From Eupeodes corollae (taxonomy: Eukaryota; Arthropoda; Insecta; Diptera; Syrphidae), in the NCBI RefSeq assembly GCF_945859685.1, contig NC_079148.1, forward strand, positions 87,363,007 to 87,427,006: a stretch of DNA of 64,000 bases. The letters run 5' to 3'. Every line of letters begins with the position of its first letter. Within the stretch, counting starts at the first letter, position 1. The notes beneath the pieces were generated by a model, which was not told where the DNA came from, made no database searches, and saw nothing but the letters and a program-made list of their open reading frames with translations. The position numbers were made by a program, and so were the translations under genes. Positions 24,525 through 36,130 of the stretch are shown piece after piece.

Positions 24525-25920
24525 TCGACAACTCATCATCTTCATTTTAAAATCAAACATAGCAAATTTAACTCTCCCTCGTGTGGTATGAAGTTAAGTC
24601 TGAGTAATTGGCTTCGAAGTCTAACTATTGTCGTGATTACAGTCGTGGTGGCGCAACAGTGCAACCAGGGCCTAGTGACTTACAACTCTCAACCATTCCT
24701 GTGTGCGAGTAATGTTGTCAAAGATGGAAGGGACCTAAAGTTTATATGCCGAATCCGAACGGCTAATTTGAGAAAGCACTTTTCGTGACAAGAATTATTC
24801 TTAAAGGATTTTTCAATTCCTCACAAGAGGCAGTACTCGCGAAACCTTTTTTTATAATTCTTAAATTAAGGTGGCACAGGCAGGGATTGAACCCAAGACC
24901 CCTTGCATGACAGTCCAAAGCACGGGTACTATATTATATTATTCTCATAACGGAAATAGTTTCTATCTTCCAGATTATGGTTAAGCCTGCTGTATATTCG
25001 CCTATATAGAGAGTTTGAATCTTCCTGCACATATTCGCCTATACACTTCTCGTCCATTTTTGATATTACTTCGTACAGAGGAGCTTTAAAATTCGATATG
25101 TTGTCAATGTTGAAAGTAAAATTGAGATTACAACATGCCGCTGGACTGAACCACTCTATGTAAAAGCTTTTATTATTTTGGATAGCTTTAAAAACGACAC
25201 TCGGGCATCTTGATGACATTCAGAAGATAGTCAGTTTCTATCTTTTAATGAAAACGTAGTGTGTTAAGAGTTTTTCTACATTGTTATACTTTATGCAACC
25301 CCACATACTTGACATTTATACAGAAGTTTACTTTCAGAAACCGCTTAAAAAATTAAATTTGCTGGCGCAATGTTTGCATTTGGAAAGCATCTTTTCTGTG
25401 TTTTGTTTCCATGCTCAAATTTCTCGAAAAGATTACTCCAAGGTATTTGTACTCACTGACACAGTGAATAGTCTCACCGTAAAACTGCGAGGAATATCAA
25501 CTTCCAACTTTTTTAAAAACCATAACTTTGGACTTTGGTGCGTTGACAATTAAGTTCCATAAACTGAAGTAGTGATGTAATCTGTTAATCAGGAGTTGCA
25601 AATTTTCTGGGGAATAAGCAAACATAACTATATGATCCGCAAATAATAAAGCTTTGATACAAAACCCTGCGAAATCGACGCCACAAGTAAGTTAATTATT
25701 AGTGAAATTAAAAACAAGAATGGGCTCAATGTACAACCCTGCCTTACTCCTGTTATTGTTGTGAACCAGTTAGAAAATTTCACACCATTCACCACTGCCC
25801 AATGAATTCATTCGTACAGCTCTTCGAGCAAACGACAGAATTTGAGTGATACTCCTAAGCCATACAACTTATAAAATAAAGCTCCTCGATCAATTGTATC
25901 TAACGCCGTTTATATATCAT
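24525..25920 (-). pseudogene. Non-LTR retrotransposon G2, interrupted by a SINE
   Basis: The reverse strand reads RT motif A ('TALDTIDRGALFYKLYGLG'), 'VNGVKFSNWFTT', motif B ('GVRQGCTLSPFLF'), a degraded active-site segment, 'SEYKYLGVIF', and a long C-terminal frame (25219-24929) containing 'LYRRIYSRLNHNLEDRNYF'. SINE copy 2 (24643-24932) cuts the ORF. Beyond it the frame resumes with 'VRLRSQLLRLNFIPHE', which parallels 'LKLRSELLHLN' in element G1. This is a CR1/L2-type LINE by the motif B wording. It is dead. Confidence 0.65.
24643..24932 (-). mobile_element. tRNA-derived SINE, copy 2, inside G2
   Basis: In reverse orientation it carries the head TAGTACCCGTG, then TTTGGACTGTCATGCAAGGG, GGGTTCAATCCCTGCC, the body TGCCTCTTGTGAGGAATTGA, GCCGTTCGGATTCGGCATAT and the 3' end CTGTTGCGCCACC. 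About 17 bases of the A-box region are deleted. It separates two halves of the G2 coding region. Target duplications are not clear. Confidence 0.75.
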
Positions 25921-27807
25921 CGTTGTTAAAATCTTATATGTTGCGTTAAGAAAAGAAATTCCACATAAAACTACGAAATTAAACTAATATGGTTTTTAAA
26001 AATTCAATGTAGGTATACTTTTATAAGAAAATGTTTAATATTCCCTAATAACTAATAAATACATAGGTTCAAACAAATATTCAGTAATATTTATATCGTC
26101 CCCTTATCTATGTACATATAGTGGAATCATCTTTTAATGTACATATATAAAAGCGTCAAATAAATTATTTATCAATGAGGACTGCTTGAGAAATGTTTCA
26201 GAAAAGTAAGAAAATGAGTAAATAATTTTGTTACTTCCCGAATTTCACAGCTCAAATTACTGATAAATCATATCGACACATATGATATTTTTTCGTCGCC
26301 TTAGTGTTCATATCTTGACCCGTCTTATCTCCCTTGAAATTATGTACATAAAACTGAATTCACCCTATTTACTATACACAAATATACTGTTCATATCGAA
26401 TTCTAGGACACGTCCGACACAAACCTTTAAGACGTATGCCAAATCTTGTTTCCTTTCACACGAATAAGGTCCTCTGATTATCGTACCTTCCGGTTTTACC
26501 GTCAATTCCCTTTTGCGAATGTTGCATCTTTCACCTGGATCGGTATATGCTCAATCGGCTGTGAAAGGGCATTAAAAAATCGTAAATGTAGTTCCTTTAT
26601 GCAAGTTAAATCCTTTTTTGGCCCTATCAGGCATTCCAGTATGGAGTTTCAGTATTTAGATCGGCCCCTGATGCTGTCGATTTTTCGCAGCCCAATGATT
26701 TCATTTGCATCTAATTTATTCTGTCCTTTGAAAGGATTGCATTTTTCTCTATTTCTAGAAATATCAATTCAAGGTACAAAAAGGAAAGGATACCACGAAC
26801 CAAGGATTCTAAGACGGACGGGTTGAATAAATTGTGGGAAATTAAAGTTGAGTTTTCAATACAATAAAACCATACCACGAATGAAATAAAACCAAAACTT
26901 AAAAGGACCTCAATCTGATATGCATGGTTTCACAAAAGGACATAGGAAACCTATACTTAATACTTTCTATATGATTTATACGAAATTACATAAAGAATGG
27001 TGTTGAGTTTATTTCTAAATATGCTGCATTGTTTGAGGGCATTGACAGGAAAATGATGCATTACCTTTTTTCTTTATCCTGTATCCTGTATGTTTGTAAC
27101 TGGGTACTATATATGATTTCATGCATTCTTTAATAAGAAGAAAAGACTTAGAAAGATTATCAGATATGATATATATAGATCTTATGGTTCTGAGACTTAC
27201 CTGAAAGAGAATTGAGTGTAAAAACTACGAAAAATAACCCTCTTTTATTCAACATGTTTAGCAGACCAAAGATTTGAAACGGATGTAGATAATTATTTAT
27301 TTTTATTTGCTTATTAATTTCTAATGTTTTTGCAATACTGTTCCAAAATTAAACATGTATTGTTCTCTTTGGTTTGGAATTTAAATCGTTCGTTTATTTT
27401 GTGACATCTCATTTGTATTGTAGATCAGAAAATGCTACCACAAACATAAAGAGAGAAACAAAACTTGTTTTGCTAAGACTTCTGATGCCTTTCTAAGGCA
27501 CAACATTAAGTCGATAACTATTGGCGGAAAAGAATAAACAACACTAAAATGCGTAGAAACAATTTGTATAGGAGAACTAACTTCATACTTTTGGTGAAGT
27601 TATGTAAAATTGCTAGTCTATGCAGATAAGTCCGAACATTGGAATTATTGATGACATAAGTATTCAATTGCTGTAAAATATGATCGAAAATTGGGACCCT
27701 ATGTTCGAATTTATTTAAGACAGCTGTGCCGCCGGCCAATTGCCCGTTATCATTTTTAAAACATAATGGCAAATCGTTATCTTTATAATAATGAAATTCT
27801 TGACCAG
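25921..27807. other. 1.9 kb AT-rich DNA, nothing firmly recognised
   Basis: Open frames at 26446-26826 (+) and 27518-27772 (-) have no recognisable domain. The minus one includes 'NDNGQLAGGTAVLNKFEHR' and reads like protein, but it has no support beyond its length of 84 codons. Confidence 0.3.
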
Positions 27808-29450
27808 ATTAGATTAGATTTTTATTGCTGGTCTTAAATAATTTACATTGTTTACCAAAATCAAAAAAAAGCATGCCGTCTGCCTAGTTAACAAAGCATA
27901 AATTGAAAACTTATTTTTTATGAAATATAATTTATAAACAAACAAATTAGGTACACGATTAAGAAAGTTTGTTTTTAATAGTTTACTATTGAAATTAAAT
28001 ATTATCTTCAGAAACTCTCATTAACAATTCTATTCCTATAATTTAGAGCCAGATTGCAGTATATATGTAGACAGTTTTTTAACGTCGACTTCGTTCAGCA
28101 ATGATACAATTTTATTTTCAAACTCGTTCCAAGACCATTTCTCCTTATGTGTTTAAGAATTGGACATTTGCCCATGAAGTGAAACACATCTTCTCTCACT
28201 TGTAGATTACATAAGGAACATAGTATTGGTAAATCCTCGCTATGTGAAATGAAGTTAAGGTGTAAGAGTTCACTACGCAGTTAAGGTGTAAGAGTTCACT
28301 ACGCAGCTTTAACATCATCGAAATTTCCTCCACGCTATATTCATCCCGGAAATAGTTCTTCGCCTATAAATTGTGATTGAGTTCACTGTAAATTGCTCTG
28401 TGCAGAGACCCAGTTGCTTTATTAAGGAATTTTCCCCATAACATATCATCCATCTATGTTAAGGTCCATCTCACTCTCCCTAGCAAGTTTCATCCATTCT
28501 GCATACCATCCTGACCTCTCTCGAATAGTTTTAAGGCCACTATCTTCGGTAACTGGTAATTATCCATATTCATGATTTTGAGCACATAATCAATCTGCAT
28601 TCGAAGTGTTCATACAAAGAGTGGCTTCAGTCCCGTTTCCAACATAACTATATAGTTCAGCGTACATAGAACAAGATTGATTCTGCTACTGCCTTAAAAA
28701 CAGTGTACTTACTGCTGTGTGGGATATTTTTGTTTGAGAAACACCTACTCCCAAATGCGCTGATTGATGACGGCTTTTGCACTTGTAAGCTTTTCTCTCA
28801 GATGCGTTTCCATATTACATTTTTTTGTAGATATGATAAGATAATGATAAGATATGATCGATTGTTGAGTAACCGGATCTAAAGCCTGCCCGAGATTCAG
28901 CTTATTTTCTTCATTCCATTTATTGAGCCGTGTTTGCAAAGCGGCTGTAAATATTTTATATCACGAATTTAAAAAAGATATTCCTCGATAGTTCGACATT
29001 TCAGACCAGCTTCCTTTTTTGTGAATCAAAAATGATTGATTCCCTAAATTCTTGAGGAAACAAGAAACCTGTTCCTAACACCTCGTTTTAAATTGCAGTA
29101 AGCTTGCTTATTAACTCAACGGTTCCATAGTTAAAAAATTCCGCTATCCCATTGGAGCCTGTCGCTTTTCCATCCTTCATTTTGTTCATTGCTGCATATA
29201 CTTCTTCGTTAGTTATATCTGTATCCAAAACTTCATTATAAATACCCGGATGTGCAAAATCCAAAATGAAAGTTGTTTCCTTCATGAATTGGGTATAGCA
29301 AATTTTTAAAATGGTCTGCCAAAAGCAAGGGGCTCAACTTGGGATGGATTTTTAAGGTTTTACCATTAAAATTGTTCACCAACTTCCAAAAGTCCTTCGA
29401 GTTCATACAATTCGTTAAGCGTCTAGCTTCTGTCTCAAAGTATTTTTTTT
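27808..29450 (-). pseudogene. Non-LTR retrotransposon G1 remnant
   Basis: The reverse strand has the N-terminal RT block 'EEVYAAMNKMKDGKATGSNG' (the 'KAxGxDGI' region), 'FPQEFRESIIF', 'LNLGQAGF'-like wording and 'HLREKLTSAKAVINQRIWE'. Downstream are 'LRMQIDYVLKIMN', 'SLHRAIYSELNHNL', 'LKLRSELLHLN' and a Cys-rich 'CNLQVREDVFH' block in shifting frames. The RT catalytic core between the first and second groups is deleted. C-terminal similarity to G2 indicates the same family. The 3' end lies near the AGATTAGATTAGATTTTTA block at 27808. Confidence 0.65.
28254..28305. repeat. 26-bp perfect tandem duplication
   Basis: The unit GTTAAGGTGTAAGAGTTCAC plus TACGCA occurs at 28254-28279 and again at 28280-28305. 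It lies inside the C-terminal coding remnant of G1 and shifts its frame (26 is not a multiple of 3). Confidence 0.9.
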
Positions 29451-30000
29451 TGCAAATACAAGTGCTTGTAATAGGTGTTTGTTTGAAGATATTGTGAAAT
29501 GTAAAATGACAAAAAAATAAGTTATATATTTAATAAAATTGAAATAAATAGGTTAGGTCTACGTTACTTTTAAGTCTCAGAATACACCAGTCTATGTTTA
29601 GTCGTACATTTTCGGTTTCGAAACTAATGCTATAAATAAATTACAGTAAACGGTACATTTTTAATAGAAGTTTGATCTTATTATAAAGTGTGAAGTAAAA
29701 CGTTGTTCAAACTCGTAGTATGCGCATCTTTTGAATTAATATTTAACCAGTAAAGTTGGTTTCTGATGCGCCTAGTATTCAGGAACTATTTGCGTAAACA
29801 CAGGGCTAACAACAATACGAAATCTGACGATGCCAGATCGCGAAATCTTGTTGACCAATTGACATCTTGGGATTACGCGACCAAGAAGCTATTCACACTA
29901 TAAAGCCATAATAGGTCTTGTTATGTGGCTTGATGTTGAATCCTTGCGTCTTCAATCGCCTGTCAAAAAGCAGCGTATATTATTTTCGAATGAGCGTGTA

Positions 30001-30172
30001 TTACGAAATCAGAAATGCTTCCACATTCTTAAACATTTTACCGATTGTTTTCGTATTTGTTCGATTTTGACGACCATGACCATCGCGCATTGCCTGAAAA
30101 GTGGCTGGGTTTGAATCACCGCTTTTAAAGTAAGCTTTAATGAATTTTAAAGCTTTGTTTGATTGTTGAGCG
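30001..30172 (-). pseudogene. Mariner/Tc1-type transposase N-terminal remnant
   Basis: The reverse strand gives 'FIKAYFKSGDSNPATFQAMRD' (18 of these residues form the first helix-turn-helix of insect mariner-like transposases, '-IV--Y--NG-S---T-RA-R') and 'RTNTKTIGKMFKNVEAF', the next helices. A stop follows and no catalytic domain is recognisable next to it, though 29760-29990 may hold further decayed coding. It is probably a deletion derivative. The C-terminal half of a related type of transposase is at 59500-60010 on the other strand. Confidence 0.45.
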
Positions 30173-30374
30173 ATCTCTTATCGTACTGAACTATGTTATG
30201 ACACTTCAAGTGATAGCTGTGTGAGAGGTGCCAAGCGTTAAAAGTTTGGAACCACTGAATTGATTCTCTACACATATAATATGAGTTATTTAAAACATTT
30301 TCTTCTTCTTTCACAACAAATTCAATCCAAAATACTGAGCTTATGACTATTGCTTCTGTTCGCCAAATGTGCCT

Positions 30375-31066
30375 TCAGAATCGACATATATTGTGGCCGT
30401 AGGAGGAGTTGAGGAGATTCTGAATAATTTCGTGTAGGTCCTTATGGCCGGAGTAGAAAATATCAATTCCTAGTGAGGATCTTCTTGATGTTGGCAGGCT
30501 GTTCATCAAGTTGCGATAGCCCACTTTTGTTGTTTTATTCACTGGAACAACGATACCCACATTGTGGAATGTTTTGGTGCACATTTTTCTAGCCCGCTGC
30601 GACTAAGTCCCACCAGACATTTTTTTCATACTTATTCTCCTCCATAAATTAACTTATCATCTTTCTCAAGTCTCCCCAAATCCTTGCGATTGAACAGAGT
30701 TACCGGAAAGTCTTTTTCCAGGTAGTAAGCGAAAGCGTCAAACCGTGGAAACGTCATAACGAACTATGAGCAAGTCTTCCTCGTCCTTGGGGTCGTCACG
30801 CCAGTAGTCATGGTGAATTCCGGTTCCTCGCTTAACAAAGAGCGTTTGAAACTCTGGAGGATCATAAAAAAACCGCCAGTGTCGCAAATAGTCACCGGCG
30901 CTTTTATTCTCGACGTTGGCAAATTTTCCCGCAATTTTTCTGTTTCCACACAGCTCCCCCAAAGTTTTCTTTTTTTGTTTTTTTTTTCTTCCATATTCTA
31001 TAAATAAAAAACAAAAAGAAATAATTCTTATTTTGAGAGGAAATTGTATAAATAATATTACTTACC
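30375..31066 (-). pseudogene. HPF1: HPF1 (histone PARylation factor 1) pseudogene
   Basis: HPF1 completes the PARP1/2 active site and directs ADP-ribose to serine. Reverse-strand blocks match it in order: 'GNRKIAGKFANVENKSAGDY' then 'LRHWRFFYDPPEFQTLF' (30900-30850), then 'DAFAYYLEKDFPV' (about 30735, shifted frame), and 'KTFHNVGIVVPVNK' with 'VGYRNL' (30580-30500). 'DEQPANIKKILT' follows in another frame, then 'LGIDIFYSGHKDLHEI'. The 'YR' pair is kept. The segment that should carry the catalytic Glu (about 45 residues between the last two blocks) is missing, as is most of the N-terminus after a start codon at 30994. At least two frameshifts break it. A 68-bp intron (30998-31065) precedes the coding part, so it is not a processed copy. 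An assembly error cannot be excluded. Confidence 0.75.
30998..31065 (-). other. Short GT-AG intron in the HPF1 pseudogene
   Basis: The reverse strand reads GTAAGTAATATT at the donor (31065) and TTTTTTATTTATAG at the acceptor (30998), with a polypyrimidine-rich end. The length of 68 bp is typical of short fly introns. The downstream exon opens AATATGGAAG, placing the probable start codon at 30994. Confidence 0.65.
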
Positions 31067-32370
31067 ACGACTAAATTTATTTCAAAATGTAATATTTGTT
31101 TGGACAGCATCCATCAGCTGTTTTGTTTACATTAATTTCAGCGTTGAATGTTTCGAAAGGTTTCTTGTTTAGATCAACTTTGAATTCCTACTAGTTATCG
31201 AGAGGTTTTATATAAAACTTGTGGTTTACGAAAACTTGTGGTTTACCAAAAATGTATGGCAAAACTTGAGTTTTCGATGTAGGTTTTCGGCGAAAACCGG
31301 GATTTGGACTTGGTGTGAAAAGCCTATAAGAGTCTAAACGATTCCATCGATTTGCTTGATATTAGTGGTTATATAATATAGAAAAAATCGAAGTTTGCGA
31401 TCTGCCAATCGCAAACTTAGTATTATTCAACGACCGGATTTAAACCATTATATTAGTCCATTTCGTGCAATTTTAATAATTTTGCTGTTGTTCTCGTGGC
31501 GACAAACCAACAAATAAGTTATCATTTAAATTGTTCCATATAATGTTCTTGTGTTACAAACAGTTTAACTTACCGAACCTTATTTTTTGTAATTTCTTAT
31601 TTTGTATACAATTAAATTACTACGACTTGAGGGCTAAGCATTTCTTCATGTTTGATGCTGTCATTTTCTTTAAAAATGTCACAGATAAAATATCCAACAA
31701 GATACAAATACAAAACCAATATATTTATTTATGTTACACCTCGTTTGTTGTCGACATCTGGTGGCGCCTTCTTTTTAAATACCTATCCAAGAAAGTTGAT
31801 TTTAAAACAAAACCCACTTAACAATCTGTATTTCACGCTTGTTGTCAGATAATTTCGTCCACTTTCGCACGTTTCTAAGAGTGACTAATATACCCCGATA
31901 AGTTCTCCAGCAGCATATGTGTCCAATATGCCACAAACATGACCAAAAAATCCAATACACTCTTTCAGATTCGCATATCGATGATGCTTTTCAATGTCAA
32001 TGCCTTCGCGTTGGCTCTTGAACATATGAGCTGTAAAGTACAAGAAGTCGTGGTTGTCACTCTAATGCAAATTCAACATACTTACATATACTCGTACCCA
32101 TGTGATATATGTAGGTTCAAAAACAATGCACTCTTATAGTTGATTTAAATTACACATTTTAACAATGTATCGTAGAGGAAATTGTGAATTTTGAATTTTA
32201 TACCTCATGAAGTAGGTATATGACTTTTTAAAGGAGATGAAGTTTCAGTTTCGAGATAAGTCATATTTGATATTTGCACACATAGAAGGAGTGTAATAAG
32301 ATTTTCATTAAAAAGGGTAATTGTGTTTTTGAGTTTTGCTTGTTTTGGAATGCACGGTTTTGACAATTTT
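31067..32370. other. AT-rich DNA, nothing recognised
   Basis: Overlapping + open frames at 31531-31852 and 31939-32139 have no recognisable product. The part next to the pseudogene may hold its old 5' exon or promoter, but nothing specific is visible. Confidence 0.35.
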
Positions 32371-33785
32371 TAACTTCCTATAGGAATTGAAATTTTTGAC
32401 ATTTCTCGACTTTTCAAGGTCCCTAGAGTCGAAATAAAAGATTTTTAGAAAGATGTCTGTGCGTGCGTGTATACATACGTTCGTATGTCCGTACGTTCGC
32501 GACTTTTTTTTCGTCGTCCATAGCTCAAGAATCAGAAAAGATATCGACTTTAAATAAATTTTGTTATATACAGATAATAAGGCAGAAAGATGCAGAAAGG
32601 GCTCCCAAGAAAATTGCGTACAACTTATTTGATCTTATAGGAAATATTGTTTTCAACATTCGGAAAAATTTTGAGAAAAATCAAATTGACAGTTTTTTTA
32701 CAAAAAGTTAAAACCAAAACAAAAAAATGAATAAAAGTTGGTAAAAATTGAATTTCGACTCAGATATCTTTTCAAAAACTTGAGATATTGGCTTTAAACT
32801 ACTTTTATCTTTTAAAAAATATTGTTGTCAACATTCAGTTAAATTTTAAGAAAAAATCGAATCGATAGTTTTTTTTACAAAAAATCTAAATCCTAAAAAA
32901 AACATAATGAAAGTTGGTAAAAATTGATTTCCGACCCAAATATCTTTTCAAAACTTTAATATATTGGCTTTAAACTACTTTTATCTTTTAAAAAATATTG
33001 TTGTCAACAATTGATAAAATTTTGAGAAAAATCTAATTGACTGTTTTTTTTTTTAAATAAAAACCTTAAAAAAACAATACTAAAACTTCGTACAAATTTA
33101 ATTTCGACTGAAATTTGCTTTTGCAAAATTAAAAATATTGTAATAATAATAATTTTCCAAATTCAATAGTTTTTTTTTGTATATCGTGTTTTCATAAAAA
33201 AATAAAATATACAAAAAATAGTATGCAAATTTGGTAAAAATTGATGTTCTGTTCTTGATATCTCTCAAATTAATTTCATTCTTCCAATTTTAAAAAATTT
33301 TAAAAAATCTACTTAAACTGGTAAAAATTTGTTTTCGACTAAAAATCTATCTAACAAAACTAGGTTTTCAAACTATATTATTTTCTTATATGTAAAATAG
33401 TGTTGGGAATTTTAAAATTTTTAAGAATAATTCAACTGACAAATTTTTTAACCCAACACGAAAACCTAAAAAATTTTAAGCAGTCTCTTTTTTTACATTA
33501 AGTTAAAAAACAAAACACTCAGTTTTATTGACAGACCTTCTTGCATCTTTATGTGTCATTATCTGTATTACAAAATGTATTTAAAGTCGATATCTCTACT
33601 AGTTCTTGAGACGTGGACGACGAAAAAAACTTACCGAAAGTACGTACATAACATGTACACAAGCAGGCACATCCATCTCTCTAAAAATATTTTTTTTTAG
33701 ATTCTAGGGACCTTGAAAAGTTGAGAAATTTCAAAATTTTCAATTCGACAACTCGGACCAATTACAATAACTCCATGGGATTTAA
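32371..33785. mobile_element. Repeat family E, full copy: foldback element with tandem core
   Basis: Long terminal inverted repeats of roughly 230 bp bound the element. The left arm (TTCCTATAGG, CATTTCTCGACTTTTCAAGG, GACATCTTTCT in reverse, TCGTCGTCCATAGCTCAAGA, ATATCGACTTTAAATAAATT) is matched in reverse by the right arm (33545-33785). About 30 bases are deleted near the left tip. The interior is a tandem array: GTTGGTAAAAATTG at 32737 and 32913, and GCTTTAAACTACTTTTATCT at 32791 and 32967, both exactly 176 bp apart, followed by more diverged units. There is no ORF. The structure recalls Drosophila foldback elements with satellite cores. Confidence 0.75.
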
Positions 33786-34921
33786 ATAAATACAAAAAAG
33801 CTTGCATATACCCAAGTAAAGATGTTGCAGGATGGGCAGTATACCCTATCCCATATCCCTTTAGTAAATAAATAAGCTGGTCTTTTTTCTTAAAATAATT
33901 TGAGAAAAGAAAAAAACTGAAAGGAAAAAGTGTTTTACTTTTCGGTATCGACAGGAGGCTAGGAAAATGAATTCATAGAAAAAAGCAAGTATATTTGAAT
34001 CGACCAGGACGCTGCGACGCGTACTCGGTCATGGACTTAATACCAGCGCGCACTAAATCTTTGTTTTTGTGTGTTCCTGTTTAAGATTTGAAAAGAATTA
34101 TTATTGAGGTATGCATAAATAGATGGAAATTCTAGAACGAGGTCAACTCCAGCTGCGCAACAAAAGTGAAACTACTGATGGAGTAGACATGCATTATTAA
34201 ATTGTATCTAGGTACCTACCTTAGAAAGGTATACTTCAGTATAGATGAGTTGCGTTATCCTAATGTACTGTGAATACATAGATACATATTATGCGCCCAT
34301 AGTCAAAGAGCGTACCTAGTTAGGTTTCTCGAGTATTTATCATAATTTCCTGGCTACCATAATATCTATCCTCACTATTTAGCTCTTTTCATATATTTTG
34401 AAAGGGTTGAATTGTTTGTATTGAAATAATGTGGGTTAATTGGGATTTGTTTTTTGTTTGTTTTGTTCTGTGGACTTGAGGCGGTGTATCTAAGGAAAAG
34501 GAAAGGAAAAATGAGGACCTTGCCGTATTGCTAATAGAACGTGCATGCATATTATTCTATGTATAGGTATATAAAAGTGAATTAGTTGAATTCACTCATC
34601 AAAACATTATAAAGTTTATAAGACATAAGATTTGTTTGTGTATCGCGATCTTTTTAACATAAACTTTATATGCATCTAAGAGTATTAAAAGTCCCATAAA
34701 AACAGCATATATTTAATCTGTGTGTGGATCACTTCTTTTTGACCGAGACATCAAATCTAAGTTTTTACGAATTTTAATAAAAATGTTTCTAAAGCATCAA
34801 TTTACCTTACATCAAAAGTTTTTAAAAAATAACTACCAAAAATTAATTATTGGTATACCCGGTCGAAGTCTGAAGTTTCGAAACAAATTTAACAAAACAA
34901 TGAGAAGATAGTAATATGATG
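33786..34921. other. Intergenic DNA, nothing recognised
   Basis: The segment at 33990-34080 is more GC-rich than its surroundings. The + open frame at 34720-34911 has no domain. Confidence 0.35.
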
Positions 34922-35355
34922 CAGTGGTGGTCCAGTATAACGAACGATATAATGTCCAGAGTCAATTCGTTATATCGAAACATTTTTTTTTTTCATATAA
35001 ATCTATAGGTTGTATTTTTCATTAATTTATTCCAAACTTCATACAAAAAAATAATGTCATACTTCTTTATTATTTTTGAATTCCTCTGGCCGTAAACTTC
35101 TTAGAACTAAGACTTTGGATTTTTCAATTCCATTTTGTTCTGCCCATTGGATGCAATTGTCAAAATTTCGGACAACTTCGTGATGACTCATTCTTGGGAC
35201 TTCCGTTTCTGAGCTAGCATTTTCATCAATATTATAATCCACAATGTCGATTTCTTTGACATTGTTGCTGTCAATAATTTCGCGTTCAAGCTTCAAGGAT
35301 TACTCGATCTGCATCATTCCATCATTGTAAGTGCAGTGAATTCAGTCTAAAAAAA
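34922..35355 (-). mobile_element. Left (3') end of a pogo/Tigger-like DNA transposon
   Basis: The terminal inverted repeat 34922-34946 begins CAGTGGTGGT and continues CAGTATAACGAA. It is mirrored at 45892-45916 with 2 or 3 differences. A TA follows the right end (45917); the left flank is TG, so the expected TA duplication is not intact. Between the tip and 35355 is the end of a transposase (separate entry). The two ends are now 11 kb apart because a LINE and then an LTR element landed inside. The distance from the right tip to the LINE is only about 125 bp, so this was probably an internally deleted copy. Confidence 0.6.
35057..35296 (-). pseudogene. Tigger/Jerky-type transposase C-terminus
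   Basis: The minus frame contains 'EVPRMSHHEVVRNFDNCIQW', 'AEQNGIEKSKVLVLRSLRPE' and ends shortly after. Pogo/Tigger/Jerky transposases close with a 'S--EAL-----A--Y-EQ------D---LR--R' helix pair after an acidic stretch, and the acidic stretch is present here ('DIVDYNIDENASSETE'). The first codon of the open frame is TTG and an in-frame stop lies just upstream, so this is a fragment. The DDD catalytic domain and the CENP-B-type DNA-binding domain are absent. Confidence 0.6.
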
Positions 35356-35489
35356 AATTATGTAAGACTTCATAGCTTACAAAACAGTTTTTTGCAATTT
35401 AAAATTGTGTTTACATCTTTGAAAATATTTTTCATAAGAGCCACCATATTTTCTACAACGATCATATTATCGTCTTGATTACAGAGAGC

Positions 35490-35844
35490 AAGTTAACAAA
35501 ATAAGGTTAAGAAGAATTTTGAAGTAAATTTAAAACAATTGTCTTGAACTGATATATAGTTAAGAACAAATCCAAATTTTCATAAAAATAATTAAATATC
35601 TTACAACAATGAGATATTGCCTCGCGCTGCCCATAATTTGTAGAATGGGGTATTTCAAAAATAAGCTGCCTCATTCTCAAAGTTCTACTTGGTGCATAGA
35701 TATTTATTAAAGAAATTTAATCTGTAGAACCAATAACATTACAGAGAATGTCACGAACAAATAAAACACTGAACATTCTCCACCTCGACTCAAGAGTTTG
35801 CATTCCAAGCATTAAACATCTACTCCTATAATTCATGTTACAAT
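35490..35844 (-). pseudogene. Non-LTR retrotransposon B0, 3' part (left of the LTR element)
   Basis: The reverse strand directly after the LTR element gives 'YRSRCLMLGMQTLESRW' and 'MFSVLFVRDIL'. It then gives, in another frame, 'APSRTLRMRQLIFEIPHS' and 'NYGQREAI', ending in a stop near 35514. These are the last conserved blocks of a family of insect LINE RTs ('R-R---LG--TL--RR', 'P-R-LR---LL-IP-H-T-YG--EPI'). It continues the frame broken at 45072. The 3' end and its tail cannot be fixed exactly; it lies near 35490. Confidence 0.65.
35841..35844. other. Target-site duplication CAAT (left copy)
   Basis: CAAT immediately precedes the TGTTG terminus of the left LTR, and the same CAAT follows CAACA of the right LTR at 45068-45071. 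A 4-bp duplication is usual for Ty3/gypsy integrases and fixes the insertion point inside the B0 coding region. Confidence 0.85.
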
Positions 35845-36130
35845 TGTTGTAAAATTAACAAACCCGAATTATATTATGATATTACTTTATTATTTATGTT
35901 GGCGGAAAAATGATCCGTAAATTAAACAAAACAAAACACAATAAAACAAAACGAAATTATTTATAATAACAATTGGTAGGTAGCCGGCGCGCACGAGTGG
36001 ATACCTACTTATTGAAAACAATTGACAAATGTCAAATTCCAAAAAGGTTGGTTTGTTAATTTAACAACCGACAGCAAAAACAGTGCTGTCACCCAGTAGC
36101 TCAGTTTGGGGGTGGGTTTGGAAAAGGTGG

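Noticed and set aside
27518..27772. 84-codon minus-strand open frame as a host exon
   Set aside because: It reads plausibly but has no homology I recognise, no splice signals I could support, and such lengths occur by chance.
32700..33400. CRISPR-like repeat array
   Set aside because: The units are 176 bp, degenerate, without short palindromic repeats or unique spacers, and lie inside a foldback transposon of a eukaryote.
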